From positions 1 through 64,000 of the forward strand of contig PABK01000017.1 in assembly GCA_002699145.1 (NCBI GenBank): a stretch of 64,000 bases of DNA. The letters run 5' to 3'. Positions within the stretch are counted from its first letter, which is position 1. Every line of letters begins with the position of its first letter. This stretch comes from Halioglobus sp. (GTDB lineage: Bacteria; Pseudomonadota; Gammaproteobacteria; Pseudomonadales; Halieaceae). Of this stretch, positions 1-8,354 are shown piece after piece. A program made the translations under genes and the position numbers. The notes beneath the pieces are model-generated. The model was not told the origin of the DNA and made no database searches. It saw only the letters and a program-made list of their open reading frames with translations.

Positions 1-42
1 CGGGAAAAAGCGGCGCTGCACACTACTGGCGGCCCTCCGGGC

Positions 43-98
43 TGCCCTCGGTCGGTCGCGAGCCGCGTGGGGATGCGTCTCGCGACCGACCGAGGGCA
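43..98. repeat. 20-bp perfect inverted repeat (hairpin)
   Basis: Bases 43-62 are the exact reverse complement of 79-98, separated by a 16-nt loop. The arms are GC-rich and no T-tract follows, so this is not a classical rho-independent terminator. It lies in the gene-free DNA beyond the 3' end of the citrate-synthase gene. Confidence 0.9.
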
Positions 99-202
99 CC
101 GCGGAGCGGCGAGCTGGTCAGAGCCCCGCCACAGCGCCCCGATCGCCGGTGGCGTAACGCCACACCCCGCAGATGTTGGATAGCGGCGTCGCAACGACAG
201 GA

Positions 203-280
203 GAACCTCCCGCGGGGGAAGTGTCCCGGGGAGGGAGTCTGCTTTTCGACCGACCGGGACACTTCCCCCGCGGGAGGTTC
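203..280. repeat. 27-bp perfect inverted repeat (hairpin)
   Basis: Bases 203-229 and 254-280 are perfect reverse complements around a 24-nt loop. The right arm ends in the GGTTC that opens the first 48-bp tandem unit, so the palindrome and the tandem array are physically joined. A perfect 27-bp stem would form a very stable hairpin or cruciform. No protein-coding reading is convincing here. Confidence 0.9.
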
Positions 281-437
281 GGTTAGGCCCAAGAACGACC
301 AATAAAACCGCTCCACCGCGGAAGGTTCGGTTAGGCCCAAGAACGACCAATAAAACCGCTCCCCCGCGGAAGGTTCGGTCAGGCCCAATGACGACCCAAC
401 GTGATGAAGCTTCCCCCGCGAACGGTTCGCCGCGGGG
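276..437. repeat. 48-bp tandem repeat array with terminal dyad
   Basis: Units begin with GGTTCGG at 276, 324 and 372. The first two (276-323, 324-371) are nearly identical. The third diverges after about 25 bases, and a remnant GGTTCG occurs at 424. The array ends in another dyad, CCCCGCG at 414-420 against CGCGGGG at 431-437. Because 48 is a multiple of three, a minus-strand open frame repeats a 16-residue unit, but I take that as a by-product. This explains the stretch between the window edge and the gene ending at 446. Confidence 0.85.
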
Positions 438-445
438 TGGGCGTG

Positions 446-1582
446 TCAGGCTGCGGACTTGTCGCGCTGCTCCGTGGGCCGGCCGGTGTAGAGGGCGCGC
501 GGGCGGATCAGCTTGCGGTCCTGCTTGAACTCCAGGTAGTGGGCGATGTAGCCGTATACCCGCGCCATGGCGAACATGGCGGTGAAGTAGTGCGTCGGGA
601 TGCCGAGGCTGTGGAACACCGCGCCCTTGTAGAACTCGACGTTGGCCCAGATCTCCTTGCCCTTGGCGGCGAACTCGCGCTGGCAGGCTTCTTCCACCGC
701 GACCAGCACGTTGAGCAGGTTGCGGCTCTCCCCGTCCTCGCACAACTCCATCGCCATGGGCTTGAGCAGTTTGGCGCGCGGGTCCACGGTGCGGTATTCG
801 CGGTGGCCCATGCCCATGATTTTCTGCTTGTTGGCCAGGCAGTCCCTGACGTAGGCCTCGGCCCGTTCCGGGCTGCCGATGGCCATGGCCATCTCCAGCG
901 CCGCCTGGTCGGCGCCGCCGTGCAGGCGGCCGAACAGGGTGCCTATGGAAGCCGAGATGCAGGACTGGATGGGCGCCTCCGTGCTGGCGCAGACGCGCCC
1001 GGCGAAGGTGCCGGCGTTGAAGCTGTGTTCCATCTGCAGGATCTGCGCCGCGTCGAGCATGCGCCGTTGTTCCGGTGTCGGCATACGGCCGTGGAACATG
1101 GAGAGGAAGTTTTCGTGGTACAGCCGTCCCGGCACCGGCGAGAGGATGCTCTTGCTCTGTCCCAGGCGGTGGTGCGCGGCGACCAGGCCGGTAATCTTCG
1201 CCGCCAGGAACAGGCCGTGCTCCGCGTCCGTGTCGATGCCCAGCAGCGATTCTTCCGGCAGTGACAGCAGCGGCACCATGCCCTGCAGCATGAGCATCGG
1301 GTGCAGGTCGCGCGAGACCTGTTGCAGCAGGTCGATCTCGTCGTGGCTCAGTCGCGTGTGGCGGCACATGAACTGTTTCAGCCGGCTCTTTTCCTGCTCG
1401 CCGGGAAACTCGCCGAACAACACCATCCACACCACGTGCAGGAAGGGCACGCCGACCAGGTCGTTGATATCGATGCCGCGGTAGCTGAGCAGGCCGCGCT
1501 CGCCCTGTACGTCGGAAATGGCTGTCTCGCCGACAATGACGCCGGCCAGGTCACGGGAGTCAACAGTTTGCTCTTCAGTCAT
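446..1582 (-). CDS. citrate synthase / 2-methylcitrate synthase family protein
   Basis: This 378-residue protein has the citrate-synthase fold signatures. His186 lies in an H-x2-N-A stretch, the LHGG segment at 220-223 holds the first catalytic His, GHR is at 259-261, and the C-terminal RPRALYTG contacts the carboxylates. Such enzymes condense acetyl-CoA or propionyl-CoA with oxaloacetate; sequence alone does not decide which. The position of the usual catalytic Asp (NVDFY) reads NVEFY, giving Glu316. The gene is divergent from a LysR regulator 104 bp away that probably controls it. It is not next to prpB/prpD or TCA genes, so I give no symbol. Confidence 0.9.
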   Translation of the reverse strand: MTEEQTVDSRDLAGVIVGETAISDVQGERGLLSYRGIDINDLVGVPFLHVVWMVLFGEFPGEQEKSRLKQFMCRHTRLSHDEIDLLQQVSRDLHPMLMLQGMVPLLSLPEESLLGIDTDAEHGLFLAAKITGLVAAHHRLGQSKSILSPVPGRLYHENFLSMFHGRMPTPEQRRMLDAAQILQMEHSFNAGTFAGRVCASTEAPIQSCISASIGTLFGRLHGGADQAALEMAMAIGSPERAEAYVRDCLANKQKIMGMGHREYRTVDPRAKLLKPMAMELCEDGESRNLLNVLVAVEEACQREFAAKGKEIWANVEFYKGAVFHSLGIPTHYFTAMFAMARVYGYIAHYLEFKQDRKLIRPRALYTGRPTEQRDKSAA

Positions 1583-1625
1583 GGTGGAGGTCCCTGATCT
1601 TGCGGAATTGGTACTTTTTCACAGT

Positions 1626-1640
1626 ATACATCCCCTGTAT
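1626..1640. promoter_or_regulatory. LysR-type operator ATAC-N7-GTAT
   Basis: The dyad ATAC-N7-GTAT occupies the 104-bp divergent intergenic region between the citrate-synthase gene and the lysR gene. This is the classical recognition pattern of LysR-type regulators such as BenM/CatM. The position fits autoregulation of the regulator plus control of the divergent enzyme. Seen directly; function inferred. Confidence 0.6.
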
Positions 1641-1686
1641 GATTAGCTGCGTTAATTATACTTATCTCTATATTAGAAAAACTAAT

Positions 1687-2574
1687 ATGCGCTTTGAAAA
1701 CAGTGAGTTACGCGCGTTTCGCGCGGTGATTGAAGAAGGTGGGTTCAAGCGCGCCGCGGACACCCTGCACATCAGCCAGTCGGCGGTGAGCCAGGCGGTG
1801 GCCGGGCTGGAGTCGAAACTCGACGCGGCGCTGGTGCTGCGCGGCAAGGACCTGCGCCTTACCGACATCGGCCGGCGCCTGTTCGAGCACGCGGTGGACG
1901 TGCTGCGCGATGAACAGCAGGCCCTGGAGGACATCGCGGCGCTGAAGGAGGGCAAGACGGAGATTCTCAGCCTCGCGCTGAGCGCCTCGATCAACCGTTT
2001 TTACGCACCGGAACTGATCAGCCGTTACTATGCGCGCAACCCGCAGACGCGCATGAAGGTGGCGGAGATGCCTGCGCGCAGTATCATCTCCGCCGTGTTG
2101 CAGGGCACCGTGGAGATTGGCCTCGGGCCCTTCCAGAAAGACATGGGCGCCTTCGCCACCGTGCCCCTGTATCGCGACTCGCGCCACCTGGTGGTGAGTC
2201 CGCAGCACCCGCGCTTCGAGGAAATGATCGCCGGTGATGAACGCGCGCTGGAACTGACGCCGCTGATCACCTCGGCCCTGGACAGCCCGGAGATGCGCCC
2301 CTCGATCCAGCGCATACGCGACCAGTTCAGCGCCGTGTGGGAGGTGAGCAGCCTGTCCCTGCGCATACACATGGTCAACGAGGGTATGGGCGTGACGTTC
2401 ATCGACCGCAAACTGCTGCAGGAACACCCGACCTGCGCCACGTTCCGTATCATGGACGATATTTCTTTCGGTACCATCGACAAGGAAGTGGGGCTCTATC
2501 ACAGGGCGGGGCGCAACCTCAGTGACAGCGCGCGCAATTTTATCGCCCTGTGCCAGCAATACTGGAGCGTGTAG
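1687..2574 (+). CDS. LysR family transcriptional regulator
   Basis: The N-terminal winged helix-turn-helix spans about residues 18-38 (GFKRAADTLHISQSAVSQAV). It is followed by a linker helix and a periplasmic-binding-like effector domain, 295 residues in all, normal for the family. I start at ATG 1687, giving MRFENSELRAF, because an upstream in-frame ATG at 1600 would add 29 hydrophobic residues and bury the operator dyad inside the gene. Divergence from the citrate-synthase gene suggests that is the target, with a CoA ester or tricarboxylate as possible effector (inference). Confidence 0.92.
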   Translation: MRFENSELRAFRAVIEEGGFKRAADTLHISQSAVSQAVAGLESKLDAALVLRGKDLRLTDIGRRLFEHAVDVLRDEQQALEDIAALKEGKTEILSLALSASINRFYAPELISRYYARNPQTRMKVAEMPARSIISAVLQGTVEIGLGPFQKDMGAFATVPLYRDSRHLVVSPQHPRFEEMIAGDERALELTPLITSALDSPEMRPSIQRIRDQFSAVWEVSSLSLRIHMVNEGMGVTFIDRKLLQEHPTCATFRIMDDISFGTIDKEVGLYHRAGRNLSDSARNFIALCQQYWSV

Positions 2575-2621
2575 AGTAGGCGCTACGGCAATCGCCCGCG
2601 GGGCACAGTCAGGGTTTTCGG

Positions 2622-4265
2622 GTGACAGCGAGTTTACGCGACAGCAACATCGAGCGGCTGGACGATGGCGTCTTCGACGTGCTGGTGATAGGCGCCGGCA
2701 TCAACGGCGCTGTGGCCGCGGCCTCCCTGGCCGGCCGCGGCGTGCGCGTGGCGTTGATCGACCGCGGTGATTTCGCCGGTGGCGTCAGTTCCAACTCGTC
2801 CAACCTCGCCTGGGGCGGCATCAAGTACCTGGAGAGCGGTGAGTTGCTGCTGGTAGACAAGCTGTGCCGCTCGCGCAACCGCCTGATGCGCGCCTACCCG
2901 TCCACGGTCAAGGAAATACGTTTTCTCACGACCATCCAGCGCGGCTTTCGCGTGTGGCCCTTCTTCGTCTACCTCGGCAGCCTGTTGTACTGGGTGATGG
3001 GGCGCTTCGCCACGCGGGCGCCGCGCTACTACCGCGCCAGTTCCATCGAGCAGGCGGAGCCGGTGATCAACACCGCCAACGCCGCCGGTGGCCTGGAGTA
3101 TTCCGACTGCTACCTCTACGATAACGACGCGCGCTTCGTCTTCAACTTCGTGCGGCGCAGCCTGAACTACGGCTGCATCGCCGCCAACTACGTCGAGGCC
3201 CTCGGTTCGGAACGCGTCGACGGGCAGTGGGTCACGACGGTGCGCGACGTCATCGACGGCGGGCAGCGGCAGGTCCGCTCGCGCGTGGTGATCAACGCCT
3301 GTGGTCCCTACGCGGACGCGCAAAATGCCGTCAACGGCCAGGCGACGCAGCACCATCACCTGTTCTCCAAGGGCATCCACCTGATCGTCGACAGGATTGC
3401 CGAGCAGCAGCGTGTGCTGGCGTTTTTCGCCAGCGATGGGCGCCTCTTCTTCCTCATTCCGATGGGGCCGAAAACCTGCATAGGCACCACGGACACGCAG
3501 GTGGACAGCCCGCGGGTGGAAGTGACCGACGCGGACCGCGACTTCGTGCTGCAGAACGCCAACGCCCTGCTGGACCTCGAGCGCCCCCTCACCCGCGCCG
3601 ATATCATCGCCGAGCGCGCGGCCGTGCGCCCGCTGGCGATCCGCGGTCGCGACGGCGTCGCGGACTGGGTGCAGTTATCGCGCAAGCACGTCATAGAGGC
3701 CGACCTTTCACGCGGTTACCTGAGCATCTTCGGCGGCAAGCTCACGGACTGCCTGAACGTCGGTGACGAGGTGGCGGCCTGGGCGCAGCGTATGGGGATC
3801 GAGGTGCCGGAGATGGACAACCTGTGGTACGGGGAACCGGACGCCGGGTTGCGCGCGGAGTTCATGTTGCAGGCCAGGTCGATGCAGCTGGATGCGCTCA
3901 CCGACCCCTCGTCATCCGAGCCACTGTCCGAACGCTTCTGGCGGCGCTACGGCGAGGCCGCCTTCGGCCTGCTCGAGCGTATCCGTGAAGACGAGGACCG
4001 CGCCCGGCTGTTGATCGAGAAAGCCGAATACACGCGCTGCGAGATCGAGCTGGCCGCGCGTCGCGAGATGATCGTCAAACTGGAGGATTTCATGCGCCGC
4101 CGTTCGAAGATCGAACAGGTGCTGCGGCGCGAGGACATCGCCGCGGCGCCGGGCCTGCGCGAGGCCTGCGACATCCTGTTCGGCGCCCGGGCGCAGGAGC
4201 GCCTGGACGAGTACCTCAAGTCCACGCGCGCGGGTGCCGTCACGGCCCGCGCGGCAAACCCGTAA
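2622..4265 (+). CDS. glpD: aerobic glycerol-3-phosphate dehydrogenase (FAD-dependent)
   Basis: This 547-residue flavoprotein has an N-terminal dinucleotide-binding GAGINGA motif at about residues 24-30, a WGGIKYLESGE segment matching the conserved HGGLRYLE of the family, and a C-terminal helical DAO_C domain. It oxidises glycerol-3-phosphate to dihydroxyacetone phosphate, passing electrons to quinone at the inner membrane. The start codon is GTG at 2622. It runs with the transporter gene 12 bp downstream. Two NAD(P)-linked GpsA enzymes lie elsewhere in the window, so both directions of G3P interconversion are encoded here. Confidence 0.9.
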   Translation: MTASLRDSNIERLDDGVFDVLVIGAGINGAVAAASLAGRGVRVALIDRGDFAGGVSSNSSNLAWGGIKYLESGELLLVDKLCRSRNRLMRAYPSTVKEIRFLTTIQRGFRVWPFFVYLGSLLYWVMGRFATRAPRYYRASSIEQAEPVINTANAAGGLEYSDCYLYDNDARFVFNFVRRSLNYGCIAANYVEALGSERVDGQWVTTVRDVIDGGQRQVRSRVVINACGPYADAQNAVNGQATQHHHLFSKGIHLIVDRIAEQQRVLAFFASDGRLFFLIPMGPKTCIGTTDTQVDSPRVEVTDADRDFVLQNANALLDLERPLTRADIIAERAAVRPLAIRGRDGVADWVQLSRKHVIEADLSRGYLSIFGGKLTDCLNVGDEVAAWAQRMGIEVPEMDNLWYGEPDAGLRAEFMLQARSMQLDALTDPSSSEPLSERFWRRYGEAAFGLLERIREDEDRARLLIEKAEYTRCEIELAARREMIVKLEDFMRRRSKIEQVLRREDIAAAPGLREACDILFGARAQERLDEYLKSTRAGAVTARAANP

Positions 4266-4277
4266 CGGAGAACAGAA

Positions 4278-5951
4278 TTGAACATAGATCCGGTCGCCCT
4301 GCTACAGGGCAGTGATGTCATGCTGCTTTTCACCGCCCTGGGCTTCGGCCTGCTGCTGGGCAAGCTGAACCTGGGGGGCTTCCAGCTCGGCAGCACGCCC
4401 GGTGTCCTGCTGGCGGCGATCACGCTGGGCACCTGGGGTTTCGACCTGCACGTGCAAACCGAGAGCCTGGGCTTCATGCTGTTCATTTTCTGCGTCGGCA
4501 TAGAGGCCGGCCCCAACTTTTTCAGCAACTTCGTACAGGACGGGGTGCGCTTCATCTCCATCGCCGTGGTGGTGGTGCTGACCGCGCTGACGGCGACCAG
4601 CGTGGTCGCCGGCCTGTTGGGGCTGGACTCCGGGCTGGCCGCGGGCATGCTGGCCGGTTCGCTGACCTCGACCCCGACACTGGTCGGGGCGCAGGACGCG
4701 GTCAACCAGCAAATGGCGCACCTGGGAGCGGCCGAGCGGCAGGCGATCTTCGGGCAGATCAGCGTCGGTTACGCCATCACCTACCTCATCGGCCTGCTGG
4801 GCATCCTGCTGGTGCTGCGACTGTTGCCGTCGGTACTGGGTCTCGACCCGAAAGACGAGGCGCGCAAACTGGAACGCGCGCGCGGCATGACCAGCCGGCG
4901 CCGGCGCAACGTGCGCACACCCATCCTGCGCGCCTACCGGGTTTCCGAGGACCGTGAGCGGGGCGGCGTCGGCAAGTCCCTGGGGGAAATCGGCCTGTTC
5001 CAGCGATCGGGCCTGATCGTGGAACGGGTCAAGCGCGATGGCGAACTACTGGAGCCCGCCCCGGACCTGGTCATCGAACCCGGCGACAAGGTGGCCCTGG
5101 TCGGTTTCCCGATCAACCACGCGCGCAGCGAGGTGGACCACGACGCGGAGGTCTACGACCCGGACCTGCTGGAGTTTCGCATCGACACGGCGGATGTGGT
5201 GGTCGGCAACCCGGAGGTGCTTGGCACGCCGCTGGCCGACCTGGACCTGGAGACGCGCTACGGCTGCCTGATCGACGGTGTGACCCGCGCCCAGGTGGAG
5301 CTGCCGCTGAGTCGCAGCCTGACGTTGAACCGCGGCGATGTGCTCAGGGTCAGCGGTGAACGGCAGCGGCTGGAAAAATTTGCCGGCAAGATCGGTGTGA
5401 TCGAGCACGCCAGCGATGTTTCCGACCTGATGACGTTCTCCTTTTTTTTTCTCGGCGGCCTGCTCGTGGCCCAGCTGGGCATTCTTGTCGGCGACCTGCG
5501 CATCACCCTGGGCAATGCCGGCGGACTGCTGCTGGCGGGTATCCTGCTGGGCTTCTTCCGCGCCCGCAACCCGATGTTTGGCTACATTCCCCAGGGCGCG
5601 ATCAACATGCTCAAGGACCTGGGCCTGAACATCTTCATGGTCAGCGTCGGCCTGGCCGCAGGCGCGGACATTCTCGACGCCCTGCGCGACAGCGGCCTGG
5701 CTATCGTCCTGGGCGGCGTCGTGGTGATGCTGCTGCCGTTACTGGCCGGGTACCTGTTCGGCGTGCTGGTGCTGCGCATGAATCCCATCCTGCTGCTGGG
5801 CGCGCTGACCGGGGCGATGACCAGCACCCCGGCCCTGCAGGCCCTGAACGAGATGAGCGACAGCGCGGTGCCGGCGCTGGGCTACGCCGGCACCTACACC
5901 TTCGCCAACGTGTTCCTGACCATCGGCGGCGCCTTGATTATCATGCTGTAG
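4278..5951 (+). CDS. AspT/YidE/YbjL-type putative transporter with two RCK_C domains
   Basis: This 557-residue membrane protein is an internal duplication. Five or six membrane segments occur in residues 10-185 and again from about 380 to the end, each half carrying a matching TSTP motif (SLTSTPTLVGA near 130; GAMTSTPALQA near the C-terminus). Two soluble TrkA_C/RCK_C-type domains lie at about 220-285 and 300-375. This is the architecture of the aspartate:alanine exchanger family and of E. coli YbjL/YidE, whose substrates are mostly unknown. The start is TTG 4278 behind CGGAGA. Co-transcribed with glpD; substrate not assignable. Confidence 0.85.
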   Translation: MNIDPVALLQGSDVMLLFTALGFGLLLGKLNLGGFQLGSTPGVLLAAITLGTWGFDLHVQTESLGFMLFIFCVGIEAGPNFFSNFVQDGVRFISIAVVVVLTALTATSVVAGLLGLDSGLAAGMLAGSLTSTPTLVGAQDAVNQQMAHLGAAERQAIFGQISVGYAITYLIGLLGILLVLRLLPSVLGLDPKDEARKLERARGMTSRRRRNVRTPILRAYRVSEDRERGGVGKSLGEIGLFQRSGLIVERVKRDGELLEPAPDLVIEPGDKVALVGFPINHARSEVDHDAEVYDPDLLEFRIDTADVVVGNPEVLGTPLADLDLETRYGCLIDGVTRAQVELPLSRSLTLNRGDVLRVSGERQRLEKFAGKIGVIEHASDVSDLMTFSFFFLGGLLVAQLGILVGDLRITLGNAGGLLLAGILLGFFRARNPMFGYIPQGAINMLKDLGLNIFMVSVGLAAGADILDALRDSGLAIVLGGVVVMLLPLLAGYLFGVLVLRMNPILLLGALTGAMTSTPALQALNEMSDSAVPALGYAGTYTFANVFLTIGGALIIML

Positions 5952-5964
5952 CCGTGCGCCCGGC

Positions 5965-6546
5965 TCAGAACTTCGCCTCGGGGCCGTGCACGCCCAGGTA
6001 GTGTGAGCTGAGGTTGGGACGTTCCGCCAGGGTCTCGTTGATCTCGTAGACGCGCTCGTAGTTGGTCTCGCGGATCAGCCAGCGCCCGTTTTCTTTCACG
6101 TACCTGTCCCAGTACAGGGCGGTGCCGTGGGTGAAGGCGTTGTGGTTGAGTATCCACATGTTGTCGGCCAGGTACCAGATGCCGGTGGCCTCGCTGTCGC
6201 TGAGGATCTGTATCTCCGGGTGGTGCGCGTTGTGCTGGCCCACCGCCTCGCGGCTGAAGGCCGTGCCGATGTTGTCCACGTACTCCTGGCGGCCATCCAG
6301 GTTCCACTCGTAACCGCCGCCCTTGAAGCGCACCTGGACGTCGTCGTGGAACAGGGTGCCCAACTCCTCCAGATTGCAGGTGTCGACGCAGCGGAAGTAC
6401 GCGTGCTTGAGCTGCTTGATCGCCTCGATGTCCATGAGGCGCTGGATATCCGCGCGCAGTTCGTCGATGCCGCCGTCGCTGGCTTGTAGTGGCAGGCCCT
6501 CGACGATGCCCATGTTCTGCTTGTTCAGTACCTGTCGTTCAGCCAT
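5965..6546 (-). CDS. SnoaL-like / NTF2-superfamily protein
   Basis: This 193-residue protein has the cone-shaped SnoaL_4 layout: a helical start (RADIQRLMDIEAIKQLKHAY), an acidic FHDDVQVRF segment, and C-terminal strands with GRWLIRETNYERVYE. Members include scytalone-dehydratase-like and steroid-isomerase-like enzymes and many uncharacterised proteins. I start at ATG 6546, where GAGGAG sits just upstream; the ATG at 6570 lies before that ribosome-binding site. It is convergent with the transporter and back to back with the carotenoid oxygenase. Substrate unknown. Confidence 0.8.
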   Translation of the reverse strand: MAERQVLNKQNMGIVEGLPLQASDGGIDELRADIQRLMDIEAIKQLKHAYFRCVDTCNLEELGTLFHDDVQVRFKGGGYEWNLDGRQEYVDNIGTAFSREAVGQHNAHHPEIQILSDSEATGIWYLADNMWILNHNAFTHGTALYWDRYVKENGRWLIRETNYERVYEINETLAERPNLSSHYLGVHGPEAKF

Positions 6547-6727
6547 GTGTGCTCTCCTCGTACTCGTCAAATCGATACGCGGGAATAATAGCCCAGGCTC
6601 CGCGCCGCACCGGTCTGCACAGTCAGGCCAGACGCGTTTTTCTGGCCGCGCCAGCGGCCACGCGGGGTCGCTGGCGGCGCGCGGCGCGGCGGGATTTCAA
6701 CGCCACCGCCCGTGGCGAGGCGGTTAC

Positions 6728-6755
6728 TTGCATAAATGAACCGCAGTCCTATAAT
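6728..6755 (+). promoter_or_regulatory. sigma70 promoter for the carotenoid oxygenase gene
   Basis: A -35 TTGCAT (6728-6733), 16-bp spacer and perfect -10 TATAAT (6750-6755) predict a transcript start near 6762. That excludes the in-frame ATG at 6736, which lies between the two boxes, and supports the GTG start at 6796 with AGGAG at 6784-6788. Confidence 0.7.
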
Positions 6756-6795
6756 CGGGCTCACAGTCCTTTCCGGCCCACACAGGAGTTCGCCA

Positions 6796-8304
6796 GTGTC
6801 GCTCGCCGCAGAGTACCCCGTCACGCAGCGTTGCATAGGCCCGGTGCAGCGGCTGGCGCAAACCCCCGGGTGGATCTACGACCTGGACAACCCCTACCTG
6901 CACGGTGCCTACGCGCCGACGCTGGTCGAGGCCGACGCCGACGCGTTGCCGGTGGAGGGCGAGCTGCCGGCGGACCTGTGCGGCGCCTATTTCCGCAACG
7001 GTCCCAACCCGCGCCTCGCGCCGAAGAACCGCTACCACCCCTTCGACGGCGACGGCATGGTGCACGCGGTGTACTTTCGCGATGGGCGCGCCGCCTATCG
7101 CAATCGCTACGTGCAGACCGCGGCACTGGCCGAGGAACTGGCCCGGGGCCACTCTTTCTCGCCGGGCGTGATGGGACCCTTCGACTACAGCGTGTCGCGC
7201 TTCGGCATCAAGGACACCTCCAATACCGACCTGTTCTGCTACGCGGGGCAGTTGATGACGCTGTGGTACAACGCCGGCGATCCCTACAGCCTCGACCCTC
7301 ACAGTCTGGCGACGCGCGGCGCGTTCACCCTGGACGGGCGGGCGCAGCGCCGCCTGTCCGCGCATTCCAAGGTGGACTGGGCGACCGGAGAGCTGTTGTT
7401 TTTCGATTACGGCGACGAGCCGCCCTACATGACCGTGGGGGTGGCTGACCCGGCCGGCAAGCTGCTGCACGAGGTGGCCATTGACCTGCCGGGGCCGCGC
7501 CTGCCCCACGACATCGGCTTCACCACGCACTACACCATCGTCCACGACCTGCCGTTTTTCCACGACATGGAGGTGCTGCGCCGGCACCGCTACCGGGTGC
7601 TGTCCTTTCACCGCGACATCCCCACGCGTTTCGGCATACTGCCGCGCCGCGGGCAGAGCGCGGACCTGCGCTGGTTCGAGTGCGAGCCCTGTTACATCCT
7701 GCACGTGACCAACTGCTGGGAAGCGGGCGACTGGGTGATCATGGACGGCTGCCGCTCCACCAACCCCATGCCCGCGGCGCGCGACGGCGAGGGCGAACTG
7801 GCGTCGATGCTGGCCTACATGCGGCTGGAAGCGAATGCCTACCGCTGGCGATTCAACCTGGTGACCGGCGAGGTGCGCGAGGGCGACATCGACGACCTGA
7901 ACACCGAGTTCAACAAGTCCAACCCCCTGTTCCACGGCGTCGCCAGCCGCTATTCCTACCACCAGCGTATCCCGCTGTACGAGGAGGGCGGCCACACCCT
8001 GCGCTTCACCGGGCTGGTGAAGTACGACAACGACAGCGGGGCCTGTACGCAGTGGGCGTACGGCGATGGCGTCTACGGCAGTGAGGCGGTCTACGCACCG
8101 AAGGTCGGGGCGACCCGCGCCAGCGCCGAGGACGACGGCTACGTGATCACCCTGGTCACCGACAGCAACGACTGGTCCTCCCACTGCCTGGTCTTCGACG
8201 CCACGGATATCGCGGTCGGGCCGATCGCCCGGGTGCGCCTGCCGGGGCGCGTGCCCGCGGGTTTTCATGCGAGCTGGGGGCGCGGGGAGGAGCTCTACCG
8301 GTAG
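6796..8304 (+). CDS. carotenoid cleavage oxygenase (RPE65/lignostilbene dioxygenase family)
   Basis: This 502-residue beta-propeller enzyme cleaves a C=C bond of a carotenoid or stilbene using Fe(II). Conserved His-bearing segments of the family are present in order: SAHSKVD, LPHDIGF, YILHVTN and the C-terminal GFHASW. Conserved FRNGPNP and FDGDGMVH segments lie near the N-terminus. The GTG start at 6796 was chosen from AGGAG seven bases upstream and a promoter overlapping the alternative ATG. No carotenoid biosynthesis gene lies nearby, so an external apocarotenoid, stilbene or lignin-derived substrate is equally possible. Confidence 0.92.
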   Translation: MSLAAEYPVTQRCIGPVQRLAQTPGWIYDLDNPYLHGAYAPTLVEADADALPVEGELPADLCGAYFRNGPNPRLAPKNRYHPFDGDGMVHAVYFRDGRAAYRNRYVQTAALAEELARGHSFSPGVMGPFDYSVSRFGIKDTSNTDLFCYAGQLMTLWYNAGDPYSLDPHSLATRGAFTLDGRAQRRLSAHSKVDWATGELLFFDYGDEPPYMTVGVADPAGKLLHEVAIDLPGPRLPHDIGFTTHYTIVHDLPFFHDMEVLRRHRYRVLSFHRDIPTRFGILPRRGQSADLRWFECEPCYILHVTNCWEAGDWVIMDGCRSTNPMPAARDGEGELASMLAYMRLEANAYRWRFNLVTGEVREGDIDDLNTEFNKSNPLFHGVASRYSYHQRIPLYEEGGHTLRFTGLVKYDNDSGACTQWAYGDGVYGSEAVYAPKVGATRASAEDDGYVITLVTDSNDWSSHCLVFDATDIAVGPIARVRLPGRVPAGFHASWGRGEELYR

Positions 8305-8354
8305 GCGGCTGTGCCGGCAGCCCCGGCCGCGGTTGCGGGATTGCCGCCGGGCGC

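Noticed and set aside
23-388. Minus-strand 121-residue frame with a repeated GLTEPSAGERFYWSF-like unit
   Set aside because: The peptide repeat is produced by the 48-bp DNA tandem array and the perfect palindromes; there is no ribosome-binding site or family match. Treated as non-coding.
276-423. CRISPR array or integron attC sites
   Set aside because: Units are contiguous without unique spacers, so not CRISPR. A GTTAGGC core-like string occurs, but no matching inverse core or attC hairpin layout and no integrase.
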